A stretch of 64,000 nt of DNA from JABWBH01 sp964526695 (GTDB lineage Bacteria; Planctomycetota; Phycisphaerae; UBA1845), in contig CAZGJA010000058.1 in assembly GCA_964526695.1 (NCBI GenBank), forward strand, positions 1 to 64,000. Reading direction: 5' to 3'. The position numbers were made by a program, and so were the translations under genes. Each line of letters starts with the position of its first letter. The stretch's first letter is position 1. The notes below the pieces were generated by a model that saw nothing but the letters and a program-made list of their open reading frames with translations, was not told the DNA's origin and did no database searches. Below, piece after piece: positions 1 to 8,487 of the stretch.

Positions 1-507
1 GTCGTCGGATCGTTCGAGGGCAACCTGTTGCGGTTGTTCCTGTTGATGTTCTGGAAGCTGCTCTTTCTCGGCGCGCTGGCCGTGCTGATGACGAGCCTCT
101 TTTCCTATCCCGTGGCGTGCCTGGCGTCGTTTGTGGTGTACGCGCTCGCCGGGCTGCAAGCGTTCATGGCCGAGTCGCTGGACCTGATGGACAAGAGCAA
201 TGCGCCGGTGGTCGGCGTGATGGGAGCGTTCTTCAAGGAGCTTTTCGGGGGAGATTTCGCGAAGGCTTCCGCCTCGTTTCAGACGTTGGCGATGGAGTTT
301 CTCAATGGTTTCCTCGGGTTGATGTTCAAAATCGTGCCGAATTTCAATGGCTTCGACGGCGTGGAAACCCTGGTCAACGGCGAGAACGTGACGCTCAAGT
401 GGGTTCTGCTGGGATTCTCGCAGCTTGTGCTAATACAGGGCGGCATTGTGTTGGCCCTGGGGATGTTGTTGTTCTATCGACGCGAGGTTTCGGAGACGTC
501 TTTCTAG
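1..507 (+). CDS. C-terminal part of a probable ABC-2 type transporter permease (cut by the left edge)
   Basis: The frame is open to the first base, so only the last 168 codons of this gene are visible. A long hydrophobic run lies near visible codons 12-50 (FWKLLFLGALAVLMTSLF and onward) and another at the C-terminus (about codons 135-158), with a short polar loop between. The chain ends in a basic-acidic tail, FYRREVSE, a pattern I associate with ABC-2 permeases of planctomycetes. The next gene starts 83 bases later on the same strand and could be co-transcribed. The family call rests on hydrophobicity and tail alone; any polytopic membrane protein is possible. Confidence 0.55.
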   Translation, partial: VVGSFEGNLLRLFLLMFWKLLFLGALAVLMTSLFSYPVACLASFVVYALAGLQAFMAESLDLMDKSNAPVVGVMGAFFKELFGGDFAKASASFQTLAMEFLNGFLGLMFKIVPNFNGFDGVETLVNGENVTLKWVLLGFSQLVLIQGGIVLALGMLLFYRREVSETSF

Positions 508-590
508 GGGAAGTTTCAGGGTCGCGTGTGGCACAGGTTTACGACCTGCGGGGCCATGAATCGACGGGCCGGGTGGATACGCAATTAAGA

Positions 591-2573
591 ATGTCATCAA
601 GCGCGTCCGTTCATTATGTGCTGCCGGAATACCTTGCGGCGCGCCGCGCGGCGCAGCGGCGGGACTGGCGCGTCCTGGTGCTGAGCGTGACGACCGGGAT
701 GGCCTGCCTGATCGGCGCGGGATTCGTGCTGGGTCCGATCAACCGCATTCGCCAGGAGCGTCAACTCGGGCTGGATCAAACCTCCGTGCGCGGGCTGCCC
801 CCGGCCCTGGAGCTGGCAAGCAAGCTGGGTCCGATCAGGGCTCTCGCCATCGACGTGGCGTTCATCCGTTATGAGCGTCTCAAGGAGCAAGGCAAAAACT
901 ACGAGGCCTACCAGCTTGCCCAGATTCTCACGAGTCTTCAACCGCGCTTCCCCGGCGTGTGGGCGTACAACTCATGGAACATGGCCTACAACATCTCCGT
1001 CGCGTACTACGCGCCCGAGGCGCGGTGGAAATGGGTGACCAACGGCATCCGCGAACTGCGGGACAAGGGCCTTCAATACAATCCACGTGAGATCACGCTT
1101 TACAAGGATCTGGCGTACATCTACTGGCACAAGATTGCTGATTTCCTGGATGACGAGCACCTGTCCTACAAGCGCGCGCTCGCCGTGGAAATGGAGCGGG
1201 TGCTTGGCGAGCCGCCGGTGATGCTGTCCGCGGAGGAAGAGGCGGCGCTCTTCAAGAAGATCGCGGACGCGCCCCAGGATTGGGGTGCGTTTCTGCAGTC
1301 GGACCCGGAGGCTGCCGCGTTCGTGGCCCGGCTGACGGACAAGGAGGACATCGGCCTATCGCCCGATCGTGTGCTGCTGGATTTTGTGGCGCGCCATCTG
1401 CGGAGGCAGCGGCGACTTTTCGAAGTGGCCGCGGCGAAGCCGGAAGCGGACGAACAGTTCCAGAAGCGATTGGCGTTCCTGACGGATCCCGCCCACGAGG
1501 CGGCGCTCCATCGCGTGCTGGCGGTCATTCGCTCACGCGTGCTGCGCGAAGAGATGCGACTGGACCCGCAGTGGATGCTCAAACTCATGGAGGAGTTCGG
1601 GCCGGTGGACTGGCGCGCGGCCTGGGCGCACGCGCTGTACTGGTCGAGCTACGGCGACATGAAGACGGAAGGGCGGTTCAACCTGAATCCCAACGATTCA
1701 ATGAACACCGTTCGCTTCATCTTCTTTGCATTGCGATATGGCGAGACGCGCGGGCGACTGATCTTTGTGCCGAATTTCGACAAGCCGTTTGATTCGTATA
1801 TCGACTTCAGACCGGACACGCGCTTTATTCCCTACACGTTTGCGGCCTACCTGAAATACGGCGAGAAGCAATTCAAGGACGACCCGCGATTTGAGGAGGG
1901 CACGGCCGGTCCGCAATACCGTTCGGGTTTCTTTAATTGGATTGAGGACTCGATCGGCAACCTTTTCCGCGAGGGCGGCGAGAGCAACCTGAAGCTGGCG
2001 CAGGAGTTCCTCGACTACCTCCGCGAGCACAACCGGCATCCCAACGGCGGCATTCAGGACCGCTACGTGCAGCCGCTGCGCGACTTCGTCTTCGGCAATC
2101 TCAAAGAGGAGATGATGACGTACAAGCAATCGGACGTCATCGTGCGCGGGTTCATGGATTCTGCCCTGGACAAGCTGGGCGGCGGCGACGTGGCGGGGTT
2201 CGAGGGCGACATGGACGCCGCGCGCACCTGTTATGACCACTACATGGCGGAAATGACCAGCGACGTGAAGGACCGCCGCCGTCTTCAGGCCTATGAGTTG
2301 ATGTTTGCCGAGGAGGCGCTGGGCTATTTCCAGGACGCTCGACGGCATGTGCTGATGAAGAAATGGCTGTGGGACCGGGTGGACCTGCGGCTGCAGCAGA
2401 TGATCTGGGACGAGGCCCAGCCGTACCTGGTCAAGATCTGCGAGCTGAACGATCCGCCGCTGGACGCCGCCAAGATGTTCCCGGAACCGCCCGGTATGGA
2501 GGAGTTCCGCAAGGACGAGGTTTACCAGCGATTCCGGCGGAATCCGACCGTGGAGGAAGGCGAGCGCAAGTAA
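591..2573 (+). CDS. Membrane-anchored protein with TPR-like helical repeats, unknown function
   Basis: 660 residues. The frame is open further upstream, but the ATG at 591 gives a natural N-terminus: about 24 polar residues, then one membrane span (VLVLSVTTGMACLIGAGFVL), then a large soluble part. The soluble part is rich in short amphipathic helices, Trp/Tyr-containing repeats (LQPRFPGVWAYNSWNMAYN, LGYFQDARRH) and looks like a solenoid of TPR type. No catalytic motif is visible. It follows the permease end directly and may be an accessory subunit of that transporter; this is inference from position only. No strong Shine-Dalgarno is seen before 591. Confidence 0.72.
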   Translation: MSSSASVHYVLPEYLAARRAAQRRDWRVLVLSVTTGMACLIGAGFVLGPINRIRQERQLGLDQTSVRGLPPALELASKLGPIRALAIDVAFIRYERLKEQGKNYEAYQLAQILTSLQPRFPGVWAYNSWNMAYNISVAYYAPEARWKWVTNGIRELRDKGLQYNPREITLYKDLAYIYWHKIADFLDDEHLSYKRALAVEMERVLGEPPVMLSAEEEAALFKKIADAPQDWGAFLQSDPEAAAFVARLTDKEDIGLSPDRVLLDFVARHLRRQRRLFEVAAAKPEADEQFQKRLAFLTDPAHEAALHRVLAVIRSRVLREEMRLDPQWMLKLMEEFGPVDWRAAWAHALYWSSYGDMKTEGRFNLNPNDSMNTVRFIFFALRYGETRGRLIFVPNFDKPFDSYIDFRPDTRFIPYTFAAYLKYGEKQFKDDPRFEEGTAGPQYRSGFFNWIEDSIGNLFREGGESNLKLAQEFLDYLREHNRHPNGGIQDRYVQPLRDFVFGNLKEEMMTYKQSDVIVRGFMDSALDKLGGGDVAGFEGDMDAARTCYDHYMAEMTSDVKDRRRLQAYELMFAEEALGYFQDARRHVLMKKWLWDRVDLRLQQMIWDEAQPYLVKICELNDPPLDAAKMFPEPPGMEEFRKDEVYQRFRRNPTVEEGERK

Positions 2574-2609
2574 CGCCGACGCGCAGTTTCCGCGCGGGTT
2601 TGACGGGAA

Positions 2610-2681
2610 GCCGGGTCGTTCGTCGCTCCGCGAGCCGGCTAGTTCGTCGTTCCGCGAGCCGGGTAGTTCGTCGCTCCGCGA
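2610..2681. repeat. Three tandem 24-bp units
   Basis: Three back-to-back copies at 2610-2633, 2634-2657 and 2658-2681, differing at only a few positions, each containing TTCGTCG(C/T)TCCGCGA. They lie just past the stop codon of the preceding gene and directly abut a dispersed palindrome at 2690-2714. Confidence 0.85.
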
Positions 2682-2689
2682 CGAGACTG

Positions 2690-2714
2690 GATTCCCGCCT
2701 GCGCGGGAATGACG
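2690..2714. repeat. Dispersed palindromic repeat (family A)
   Basis: Hairpin built on ATTCCCGCCTGCGCGGGAAT followed by GACG. The same sequence recurs in inverted orientation at 39579-39604, with a diverged copy at 39656-39682. It could act as a transcription barrier for the upstream gene; no T-tract follows. Confidence 0.8.
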
Positions 2715-2833
2715 AGACCCGGCATTCGCCGCGGAGTGCGCGGAGTCGAACCAACGCCGGGCACGGCGCACGAACACACCGGCACAACATGCGCCTCATC
2801 GGCTGAAACCTGCCGCATCGCGGCCAGGCCAAC

Positions 2834-2861
2834 TGAAATCGAGCTCTGCCCCTTCCGATAG
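2834..2861 (+). promoter_or_regulatory. Possible flagellar sigma-28 type promoter of fliS
   Basis: TGAA at 2834-2837 and TCCGATAG at 2854-2861, separated by 16 bases, resemble the sigma-28 pattern TAAA-N15-GCCGATAA. The element ends 10 bases before the fliS start. It is a weak match and overlaps the ribosome-binding region. Confidence 0.3.
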
Positions 2862-2871
2862 ATCAGGCGAC

Positions 2872-3324
2872 ATGGCCGCCTCCTCGCACGCACAACACTA
2901 CCTGCGCGAAGCCGTCCTGACCGCCACTCAGGAGCAGCTTCAGCTCATGCTCTATGACGGGGCGATCCGCTTCACGATGCAGGGCCGGGACGCGCTGACG
3001 AAGAAGGATTACGAACGCGTCTTCAACTGCCTCTCGCGGGCGCAGAACATCGTGATGGAGATGTACAACGGGCTGAACCACAAGGTGAACCCGGACCTTT
3101 GCGAGCGCGTCGGGGCGTTGTACATGTTCATCTATAACAAACTCGTCGATGGCAGCGCCCGCCACGACGTGCAGTCGCTGGACGACGCCCTGAAGATCCT
3201 GCGCATGGAGCGGGAGACCTGGCAGATTCTGGTGGACAAGGTGGCCTCGGAGCGCGCCATCGCAGCTCCCGCTGCGGCTGCGTCCATACCCGGCGTGGGC
3301 GGCACACTGTGCGTTGACGTATAA
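2872..3324 (+). CDS. fliS: Flagellar export chaperone FliS
   Basis: 150 residues, close to the family's usual 125-140. FliS binds the C-terminus of flagellin in the cytosol and keeps it unpolymerised until export. The FliS pattern is clear: the Tyr-rich N-terminus (AQHYLREAV) that caps the flagellin groove, then QLQLMLYDGAIRF, then the helix IVMEMYNGLN and the YNKLVD helix (about residue 85). The last 20 residues are an Ala/Pro-rich tail. It stands alone, about 45 kb from the flagellar cluster at 48.4-61 kb that encodes its presumed client. Confidence 0.93.
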   Translation: MAASSHAQHYLREAVLTATQEQLQLMLYDGAIRFTMQGRDALTKKDYERVFNCLSRAQNIVMEMYNGLNHKVNPDLCERVGALYMFIYNKLVDGSARHDVQSLDDALKILRMERETWQILVDKVASERAIAAPAAAASIPGVGGTLCVDV

Positions 3325-3454
3325 GCTGCCTTCCGAGAGCTCAGCGCCCGCGCACGTTTGCCCACGCACGGGACCGCGCCAGTGGACAGCGCGCCCGCCT
3401 CAAGCCTCGGTTCAGCACTCCTCCACAGGCCCACATCCGGCATCCCGCCGTCGC

Positions 3455-4363
3455 TCACGGGCAAGTCGGACGCGACTCGAGCGTGTACCCGCACGGAAAA
3501 CTGGCGAAGACGAAGTGCAGGCCGCTTTCGGCGTTCGTGAACTTCATCTTGGCCTTGCCGCGATTGCTGATGACGAGCTCCTCGCCTTGACCGCTGTTGG
3601 AATCGTTGATCTGCACCAGACCGCCCGGCTGCCCGTTCGTGACCTTGGCGATGATGACGTTTCCGCTGGTCTTCTCGACGCACTTGGCGTTGAACTTCTC
3701 GACCCCGGTGCAGGCTCCGCATTCTTCGCTGACCCAGATGGCCAGCGAGAAGCGGTCCGCGCGGGCGGTGTTGCTCTGAATGAAAGCATCGGGTTTGTCC
3801 ACGCGCCAGAGTCGGCCGATGTCTCCGTTCTCGCGGTCAAAGGTGTCGCAGATGGGGCTGTTGATGATCCGGAAATTGTCCAGCGAGATCTTCTTGCCGT
3901 TGCCGCCGAAGCCGACATCCGAGCCGCCGGGCGTATTGACCCAGCCGCCGCGTGAGACGCTCAGGCTGCGGTTGACGTTGCCGTCGAGGTTGGTGAGCGC
4001 GAGCGTGACCGTTTGAGCAACGTTGTCATACGTGGCGCGGACATGCGCGGTGAAGAAGCGGTCGCTGATGCCGAAGGTCGGGTTGCCGCCCGTCATGCCG
4101 CTCCAGCCGGCCACGTTGTTGCCGTGACCAAACCGGCCGCCGGCGAACTCGCCGGTGTTGGGGTCGATGACCAGTTGGATGTAAATGTTGTCGTTGGCGT
4201 CGTCGTCGAGAATTAAGCCGATAGACTGGTCGCCGACGTCGAGCGAAGCGATGTCCGCTTCAAACCCGGTGACGGCCGCTCTTGCCGCCCCCGCACCCAC
4301 GCAGCATCCGGTCAGCGCGATCAGCGTCCGCGCGCAGCGCCTCCCATTTCGTGACAACGACAT
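3455..4363 (-). CDS. Secreted protein of unknown function
   Basis: 302 residues from the ATG at 4363, chosen because AGGAAGGGG lies at the right distance upstream and because it starts a good signal peptide (basic start, hydrophobic core, cleavage after GAARA). The mature part reads like a beta-sandwich protein: many Gly/Asn/Asp turns (DDDANDNIYIQLVIDPNTG, GGNGKKISLDNFRI) and seven or so Cys in the second half, suggesting disulphides outside the cytoplasm. No family is recognised with certainty; a concanavalin-like fold is my guess. It is divergent from metH. Confidence 0.75.
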   Translation of the reverse strand: MSLSRNGRRCARTLIALTGCCVGAGAARAAVTGFEADIASLDVGDQSIGLILDDDANDNIYIQLVIDPNTGEFAGGRFGHGNNVAGWSGMTGGNPTFGISDRFFTAHVRATYDNVAQTVTLALTNLDGNVNRSLSVSRGGWVNTPGGSDVGFGGNGKKISLDNFRIINSPICDTFDRENGDIGRLWRVDKPDAFIQSNTARADRFSLAIWVSEECGACTGVEKFNAKCVEKTSGNVIIAKVTNGQPGGLVQINDSNSGQGEELVISNRGKAKMKFTNAESGLHFVFASFPCGYTLESRPTCP

Positions 4364-4427
4364 AAGCAAGTCCCCTTCCTGGATTCCCTGCCAACCGCGG
4401 ATGCGGCCCGACGCACCGCGGCTTGGG

Positions 4428-4478
4428 TTGAATAACTGCCCGGAAGGGATTATAACCCAATCTGGCCATGTCATTCAA
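4428..4478. promoter_or_regulatory. Putative bidirectional promoter sharing one -10 element
   Basis: Plus strand: TTGAAT at 4428-4433, 17 bases, TATAAC at 4451-4456, reading toward metH. Minus strand: TTGAAT (4478-4473), 18 bases, TATAAT (4454-4449), reading toward the secreted protein gene. The two -35 boxes are inverted copies and both promoters use the same ATTATAAC core. The minus transcript would have a leader of about 80 bases, the plus one about 170. Confidence 0.5.
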
Positions 4479-4494
4479 GCGAAATCCCAACCCG

Positions 4495-4515
4495 ATGCCC
4501 ATGCCCATGCCCATG
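4495..4515. repeat. Hexamer microsatellite (ATGCCC, 3.5 copies)
   Basis: ATGCCC repeats at 4495, 4501 and 4507 followed by ATG, in the presumed metH leader. Slipped-strand length changes here would alter the leader length but not a reading frame. Confidence 0.8.
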
Positions 4516-4631
4516 TAGCCGGCCTGCCGTGTTGCGCGAGGCTCGCAAAACCCATCGGAATGGCCGATAATTCAAGACTATCCGATTGCCCCGGGCGTGT
4601 GCCGCGGGATTTCCAGGCGAGGGGTGACCGC

Positions 4632-7600
4632 ATGAATTCCAAGTTTCTTTCGTTGCTGCGGGAGCGCGTGCTCGTGCTGGACGGCGCGATGGGCACCTTC
4701 ATCCACGCGCGCGACCTGACGCTGGCGGACTACGACGGCCATGAGAACTGCGTCGATGTCGTCTCGCTGACGCGCCCGGACGTGCTGCTGGACATTCATC
4801 GCTCGTTTCTATCCGTCGGTTGCGACGCGGTGATGACCAACACCTTCGGCGCCAGCAAGCTCACGCTGGGCGAGTTCGGCATTGCCGCGCGGACCTTCGA
4901 GATGAACCAGGCCGCCGCGCGCGTGGCCCGCCGCGCTGCCGACGAGTTCAGCCGGCCCGCGCAGCCGCGCTTCGTCGTCGGATCGATGGGGCCCGGCACG
5001 AAGCTCATCACCCTCGGCCAGACCCACTGGGACGAGATGCTGGACAGCTACGCCGAACAGGCGCGCGGCCTGCTCGACGGGGGCGTGGACGCGTTGCTCG
5101 TGGAGACGTGCCAGGACATTCTGGAATCGAAATGCGCGATCGTGGCGTGCATGGACGCGATGCGCGATAAGGGTCGCGCGGTCCCCATCTTCTGCACGGT
5201 CACGATCGAAACGACAGGGACGATGCTGCTGGGCACGGAAATCGCCGCGGCGGTGACGATGCTGAACACCTACGATCCGGTCGCCGCGATCGGGCTGAAC
5301 TGCGCCACCGGTCCGCAGGAGATGAGCGAGTATGTCCGCTACATTTCGCGCAACACGGACAAGCTCCTGCTCGTGCAGCCCAATGCAGGGCTGCCCCAGC
5401 TCGTGGGGGGCAAGCCGCATTACGCGCTGACCCCGGCGGAACTGGCCCGCTGGTTGAAGGAGTTCGTCGAGGCGGACGGCGTCAACATGGTCGGCGGCTG
5501 CTGCGGGACGACGCCTCAGCACCTCGCCGCGGTGGTGGACGCGATCGGCCGGCGCGCGCCCGCGCCCCGCACCTTCGCCGTCGAGCCGTCGGTTTCGAGC
5601 CTGTATCAGTCCGTGACGCTGCGGCAGGACAACGACATTCTCGCCATCGGCGAGCGCACCAACGCCAACGGCTCGAAGAAGTTCCGCGAGCTGCTCGCCG
5701 CCGGCGATCTGGACGGCATGGTGCAGATGGGCCGCGAGCAGGTGAAGCACGGGAGCCACTGCCTCGACGTCTGCGCGGCCTACGTCGGGCGCGACGAAAC
5801 GGCGGACATGACCGCGCTGCTGCGGCGTTTCGTCACCGACGTGACCGTGCCGCTCGTGATCGACAGCACGGAGACGAACGTGCTCGAGGCCTCGCTGAAG
5901 CTGGCGGGCGGCAAGTGCATCATCAACTCGATCAATCTCGAAGACGGCGAGCAGCGCGCCGATGTCGTCTGCGGATTCGCGAAGCGCTACGGCGCGGCGC
6001 TGATCGCCCTGACCATCGACGAGGAGGGCATGGCCAAGAGCGCGGAGCGCAAGCTCGCGGTCGCGCGCCGCATCTACGACATCGCGGTGAATCGCCACGG
6101 CGTGAAGCCCACGGACCTGATCTTCGACCCGCTGACGTTCACGGTCTGCACGGGCAGTGAAGATGACCGCAAGCTCGCGCTGGAAACGCTCGACGGCTTG
6201 CGGCGGATCAAGGCGGAGCTGCCCGGCGTGCACACCGTGCTCGGCGTTTCCAACGTCAGCTTCGGCGTCGCGCCGCCTATTCGCAAAGTCATCAACAGCG
6301 TTATGCTGCATCACGCGCGCGAGCACGGTCTCGACGCGGCCATCCTGCACGCGGCGGGCATCGAGCCGCTGTTCAAGATTCCCGAGGACCAGCGTCGAGT
6401 GGCGGAGGATCTCCTCTTCGATCGCCGGCGCGAGGGGTACGACCCGCTCGCCGTGCTGCTGAAGATGTTCGAACAGAGCCGCGACCGTAGGGGGGCGGAT
6501 TCGGCTCATGCGGCGGAAGCTGAAAAGCCCAAAGACGTGCGCGATCGCTTGAAACGGCGCATCATTGACGGCGACCGCGTCGGGCTGGAGGACGACCTCG
6601 ACGAGGCCATGACGACGTATCGCCCGCTCGACATCATCAACGAGATTCTGCTCGACGGCATGAAGACCGTGGGCGACCTGTTCGGCGCCGGGCAGATGCA
6701 ACTGCCGTTCGTGCTGCAGTCGGCGGAAACGATGAAGGCTTCGGTGAGGCACCTCGAGCCGCACATGGACCGCGTCGATGGCGAGCAGAAGGGCACGATG
6801 GTGCTCGCCACGGTTCGCGGCGACGTGCACGACATCGGCAAGAATCTCGTGGACATCATCCTTACCAACAATGGTTACAAGGTCGTCAACCTTGGGATCA
6901 AGCAGCCCGTGGCCGCGATTATTGATGCGTATGAGCAGCACAAGGCCGACGCGATCGGCATGAGCGGTCTGCTGGTGAAATCGACGGTGGTGATGCGCGA
7001 GAATCTGGAGGTGCTCAACGAGCGGGGGCTGTCGCCGCATGTCATTCTGGGCGGCGCGGCGCTGACGCGCAAGTACGTGGAGGACGATCTGCGCGGCGTG
7101 TATGCCGGCGCCGTCGCGTATGCGAAGGATGCGTTCGAGGGCTTGCACCTGATGCAGGAAATCGTCGAGGGGCGCTTCGAGGAAAAGACGCGAGCCGCGG
7201 GCTTGAGCCCGCGCGGTTTGTCGGCTTCGAGGGATGTCACGATTCCATGTGCCGGTTCGCGCGGCAGGGAAATCCTTCGCGGCTCGGACTCGCGCGACAC
7301 GGCAATGGCGGGGAGCGGAGAGTCCGCGCGGACTGAAGTCCGCGGCTCGCTTCCGCCCGTATCCGACATCTCGCGCAACGAACCCGTTCCGCCCGCGCCG
7401 TTCTGGGGATCGCGCGTCGTTGAGCACATCCCCATCAAGACGGTGCTCGCCTGGATCAATGAGAACATGCTCTTCCAGGTCCAATGGGGTTACAAGAAAA
7501 ACCGGCGCAGCCCCGAGGACTTTGCCCGCTATGTCAATGACGTCGTTCGTCCGGTGTATCGCGACCTGGCCGAGCGCTGCGAGCGCGAGGATATCCTTCG

Positions 7601-8213
7601 TCCGCAGGCGATTTATGGTTTCTGGCCGTGCCAGTCCGAGGGCGATGATCTTGTGGTATTCGACCCGACCGGTTTCGACGCGGGCCGTCCCCAGCCGACG
7701 CGAGCGCTGCGCGAGCTGGCGCGGTTCGACTTCCCCCGGCAGGGCAAGGCGCCGTACTGGTGCCTGGCGGATTTTTTCCGGCCCGTGGAGAGCGGCGAGT
7801 TCGACGTCATCGCCTTTCACGTCGTGACCATGGGTCGGCGCGTCAGCGACGTGGCGCGGGAGTGGTTTGCGCAGGACCGCTACCAGGATTATCTGCACCT
7901 GCACGGCCTGGGCGTGGAAGGCGCCGAGGCGCTGGCGGAGTTCATCCACAAGCAGATCCGCGCGGAATGGGGCCTCGCCGGCGAGGACGCGCGCGACAAG
8001 CAGGAGATCTTCAAGCAGCGCTACCGCGGCTCGCGCTATTCCTTCGGCTACCCGGCCTGCCCCCGGCTCGAAGATCAGCTCAAGCTCTGGCCCCTGCTGG
8101 AGCCGGAGCGCATCGGCGTGGCGCTGTCCGAGGAGTTCCAGCTCGAACCGGAGCAGACGACGACGGCGCTGATTACGCACCACCGGCAGGCGAAGTACTT
8201 TGCGGTGCTTTGA
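4632..8213 (+). CDS. metH: Cobalamin-dependent methionine synthase
   Basis: 1193 residues (E. coli 1227). Transfers a methyl group from methyltetrahydrofolate via cobalamin to homocysteine. Start chosen at 4632 because GAGGGG lies 8 bases upstream. Domains: homocysteine-binding (about 10-305) with zinc ligands Cys224, Cys290 and Cys291 (GGCCGTTP); pterin-binding (about 335-600); B12 cap and Rossmann domain (about 650-850) with the cobalt-ligating His733 in DVHDIGKN; reactivation domain (about 920-1190) that binds S-adenosylmethionine. Residues about 854-906, between the B12 and reactivation domains, are encoded by an in-frame repeat doublet (7191-7349) rather than ordinary linker sequence. 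All key residues are intact, so the enzyme is probably functional. Confidence 0.97.
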   Translation: MNSKFLSLLRERVLVLDGAMGTFIHARDLTLADYDGHENCVDVVSLTRPDVLLDIHRSFLSVGCDAVMTNTFGASKLTLGEFGIAARTFEMNQAAARVARRAADEFSRPAQPRFVVGSMGPGTKLITLGQTHWDEMLDSYAEQARGLLDGGVDALLVETCQDILESKCAIVACMDAMRDKGRAVPIFCTVTIETTGTMLLGTEIAAAVTMLNTYDPVAAIGLNCATGPQEMSEYVRYISRNTDKLLLVQPNAGLPQLVGGKPHYALTPAELARWLKEFVEADGVNMVGGCCGTTPQHLAAVVDAIGRRAPAPRTFAVEPSVSSLYQSVTLRQDNDILAIGERTNANGSKKFRELLAAGDLDGMVQMGREQVKHGSHCLDVCAAYVGRDETADMTALLRRFVTDVTVPLVIDSTETNVLEASLKLAGGKCIINSINLEDGEQRADVVCGFAKRYGAALIALTIDEEGMAKSAERKLAVARRIYDIAVNRHGVKPTDLIFDPLTFTVCTGSEDDRKLALETLDGLRRIKAELPGVHTVLGVSNVSFGVAPPIRKVINSVMLHHAREHGLDAAILHAAGIEPLFKIPEDQRRVAEDLLFDRRREGYDPLAVLLKMFEQSRDRRGADSAHAAEAEKPKDVRDRLKRRIIDGDRVGLEDDLDEAMTTYRPLDIINEILLDGMKTVGDLFGAGQMQLPFVLQSAETMKASVRHLEPHMDRVDGEQKGTMVLATVRGDVHDIGKNLVDIILTNNGYKVVNLGIKQPVAAIIDAYEQHKADAIGMSGLLVKSTVVMRENLEVLNERGLSPHVILGGAALTRKYVEDDLRGVYAGAVAYAKDAFEGLHLMQEIVEGRFEEKTRAAGLSPRGLSASRDVTIPCAGSRGREILRGSDSRDTAMAGSGESARTEVRGSLPPVSDISRNEPVPPAPFWGSRVVEHIPIKTVLAWINENMLFQVQWGYKKNRRSPEDFARYVNDVVRPVYRDLAERCEREDILRPQAIYGFWPCQSEGDDLVVFDPTGFDAGRPQPTRALRELARFDFPRQGKAPYWCLADFFRPVESGEFDVIAFHVVTMGRRVSDVAREWFAQDRYQDYLHLHGLGVEGAEALAEFIHKQIRAEWGLAGEDARDKQEIFKQRYRGSRYSFGYPACPRLEDQLKLWPLLEPERIGVALSEEFQLEPEQTTTALITHHRQAKYFAVL
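7191..7349. repeat. REP-like inverted doublet inside metH (family C)
   Basis: The left end (from 7191) reads CGAGCCGCGGGCTTGAGCCC and the right end (to 7349), on the other strand, CGAGCCGCGGACTTCAGTCC; the similarity continues for about 29 bases. Each arm is itself a hairpin. The element is 159 bp, exactly 53 codons, with no in-frame stop, and falls in the flexible linker before the metH reactivation domain. Confidence 0.8.
8188..8209 (+). repeat. Short direct repeat of the metH 3' end (copy 1)
   Basis: The 22 bases 8188-8209, coding for the last residues of MetH, recur at 9178-9199 with a single mismatch. Confidence 0.7.
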
Positions 8214-8240
8214 CCGTGGTTTTCAGCAGACCTCGCGCGA

Positions 8241-8249
8241 TGCTAGAAT
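8241..8249 (+). promoter_or_regulatory. Extended -10 promoter element for the small gene at 8272
   Basis: TGCTAGAAT is a TG-n-TAGAAT extended -10 box, 23 bases before the chosen start of the next gene. The bases 17 upstream (TTTCAG at 8221) are a poor -35, as is usual with extended -10 promoters. It argues against using the ATG at 8248 as start. Confidence 0.45.
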
Positions 8250-8271
8250 GGTGAGACGAAAGGGAAACCCG

Positions 8272-8487
8272 ATGCTGAACATCCCAAAGAAGATCGTGAC
8301 CGATGAATCGAACCATCCGGTGGCCGTGCAAATCGGGTACGAGGACTGGTGCCGAATTGAGAAGTTGCTGGAGAACGGTGAAGGGAGAAAGGCTGAGAGC
8401 GGGAACATCTCCAGTCTGATCGGCTCGATTCGATGGGGCGAAGATGCGGTCCAGTATCAACGCCGCGCTCGCGAGGAATGGAATTGA
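8272..8487 (+). CDS. Small antitoxin-like protein
   Basis: 71 residues from the ATG at 8272, preceded by AAAGGGA at good spacing; an in-frame ATG at 8248 overlaps the -10 element and is less likely. The sequence IPKKIVTDESNHPVAVQIGY followed by DWCRIEKLL resembles short Phd/YefM-like antitoxins that begin with a DNA-binding strand and end in an acidic-basic tail. The stop overlaps the start of the next gene by one base (TGATG), so the two are translationally coupled. The downstream protein does not look like a known toxin, so the antitoxin label is only a resemblance. Confidence 0.6.
   Translation: MLNIPKKIVTDESNHPVAVQIGYEDWCRIEKLLENGEGRKAESGNISSLIGSIRWGEDAVQYQRRAREEWN

Noticed and set aside
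4364..4631. Cobalamin or SAM riboswitch in the metH leader
   Set aside because: Looked for because MetH uses B12; I could not find the conserved B12-box or a SAM-type core. A covariance-model search would decide.
4809..8183. Very long open frame antisense to metH
   Set aside because: It mirrors a verified MetH with intact catalytic residues. Long antisense frames arise from the high GC and codon bias, and the translation is Arg/His/Ala-rich with no family likeness.
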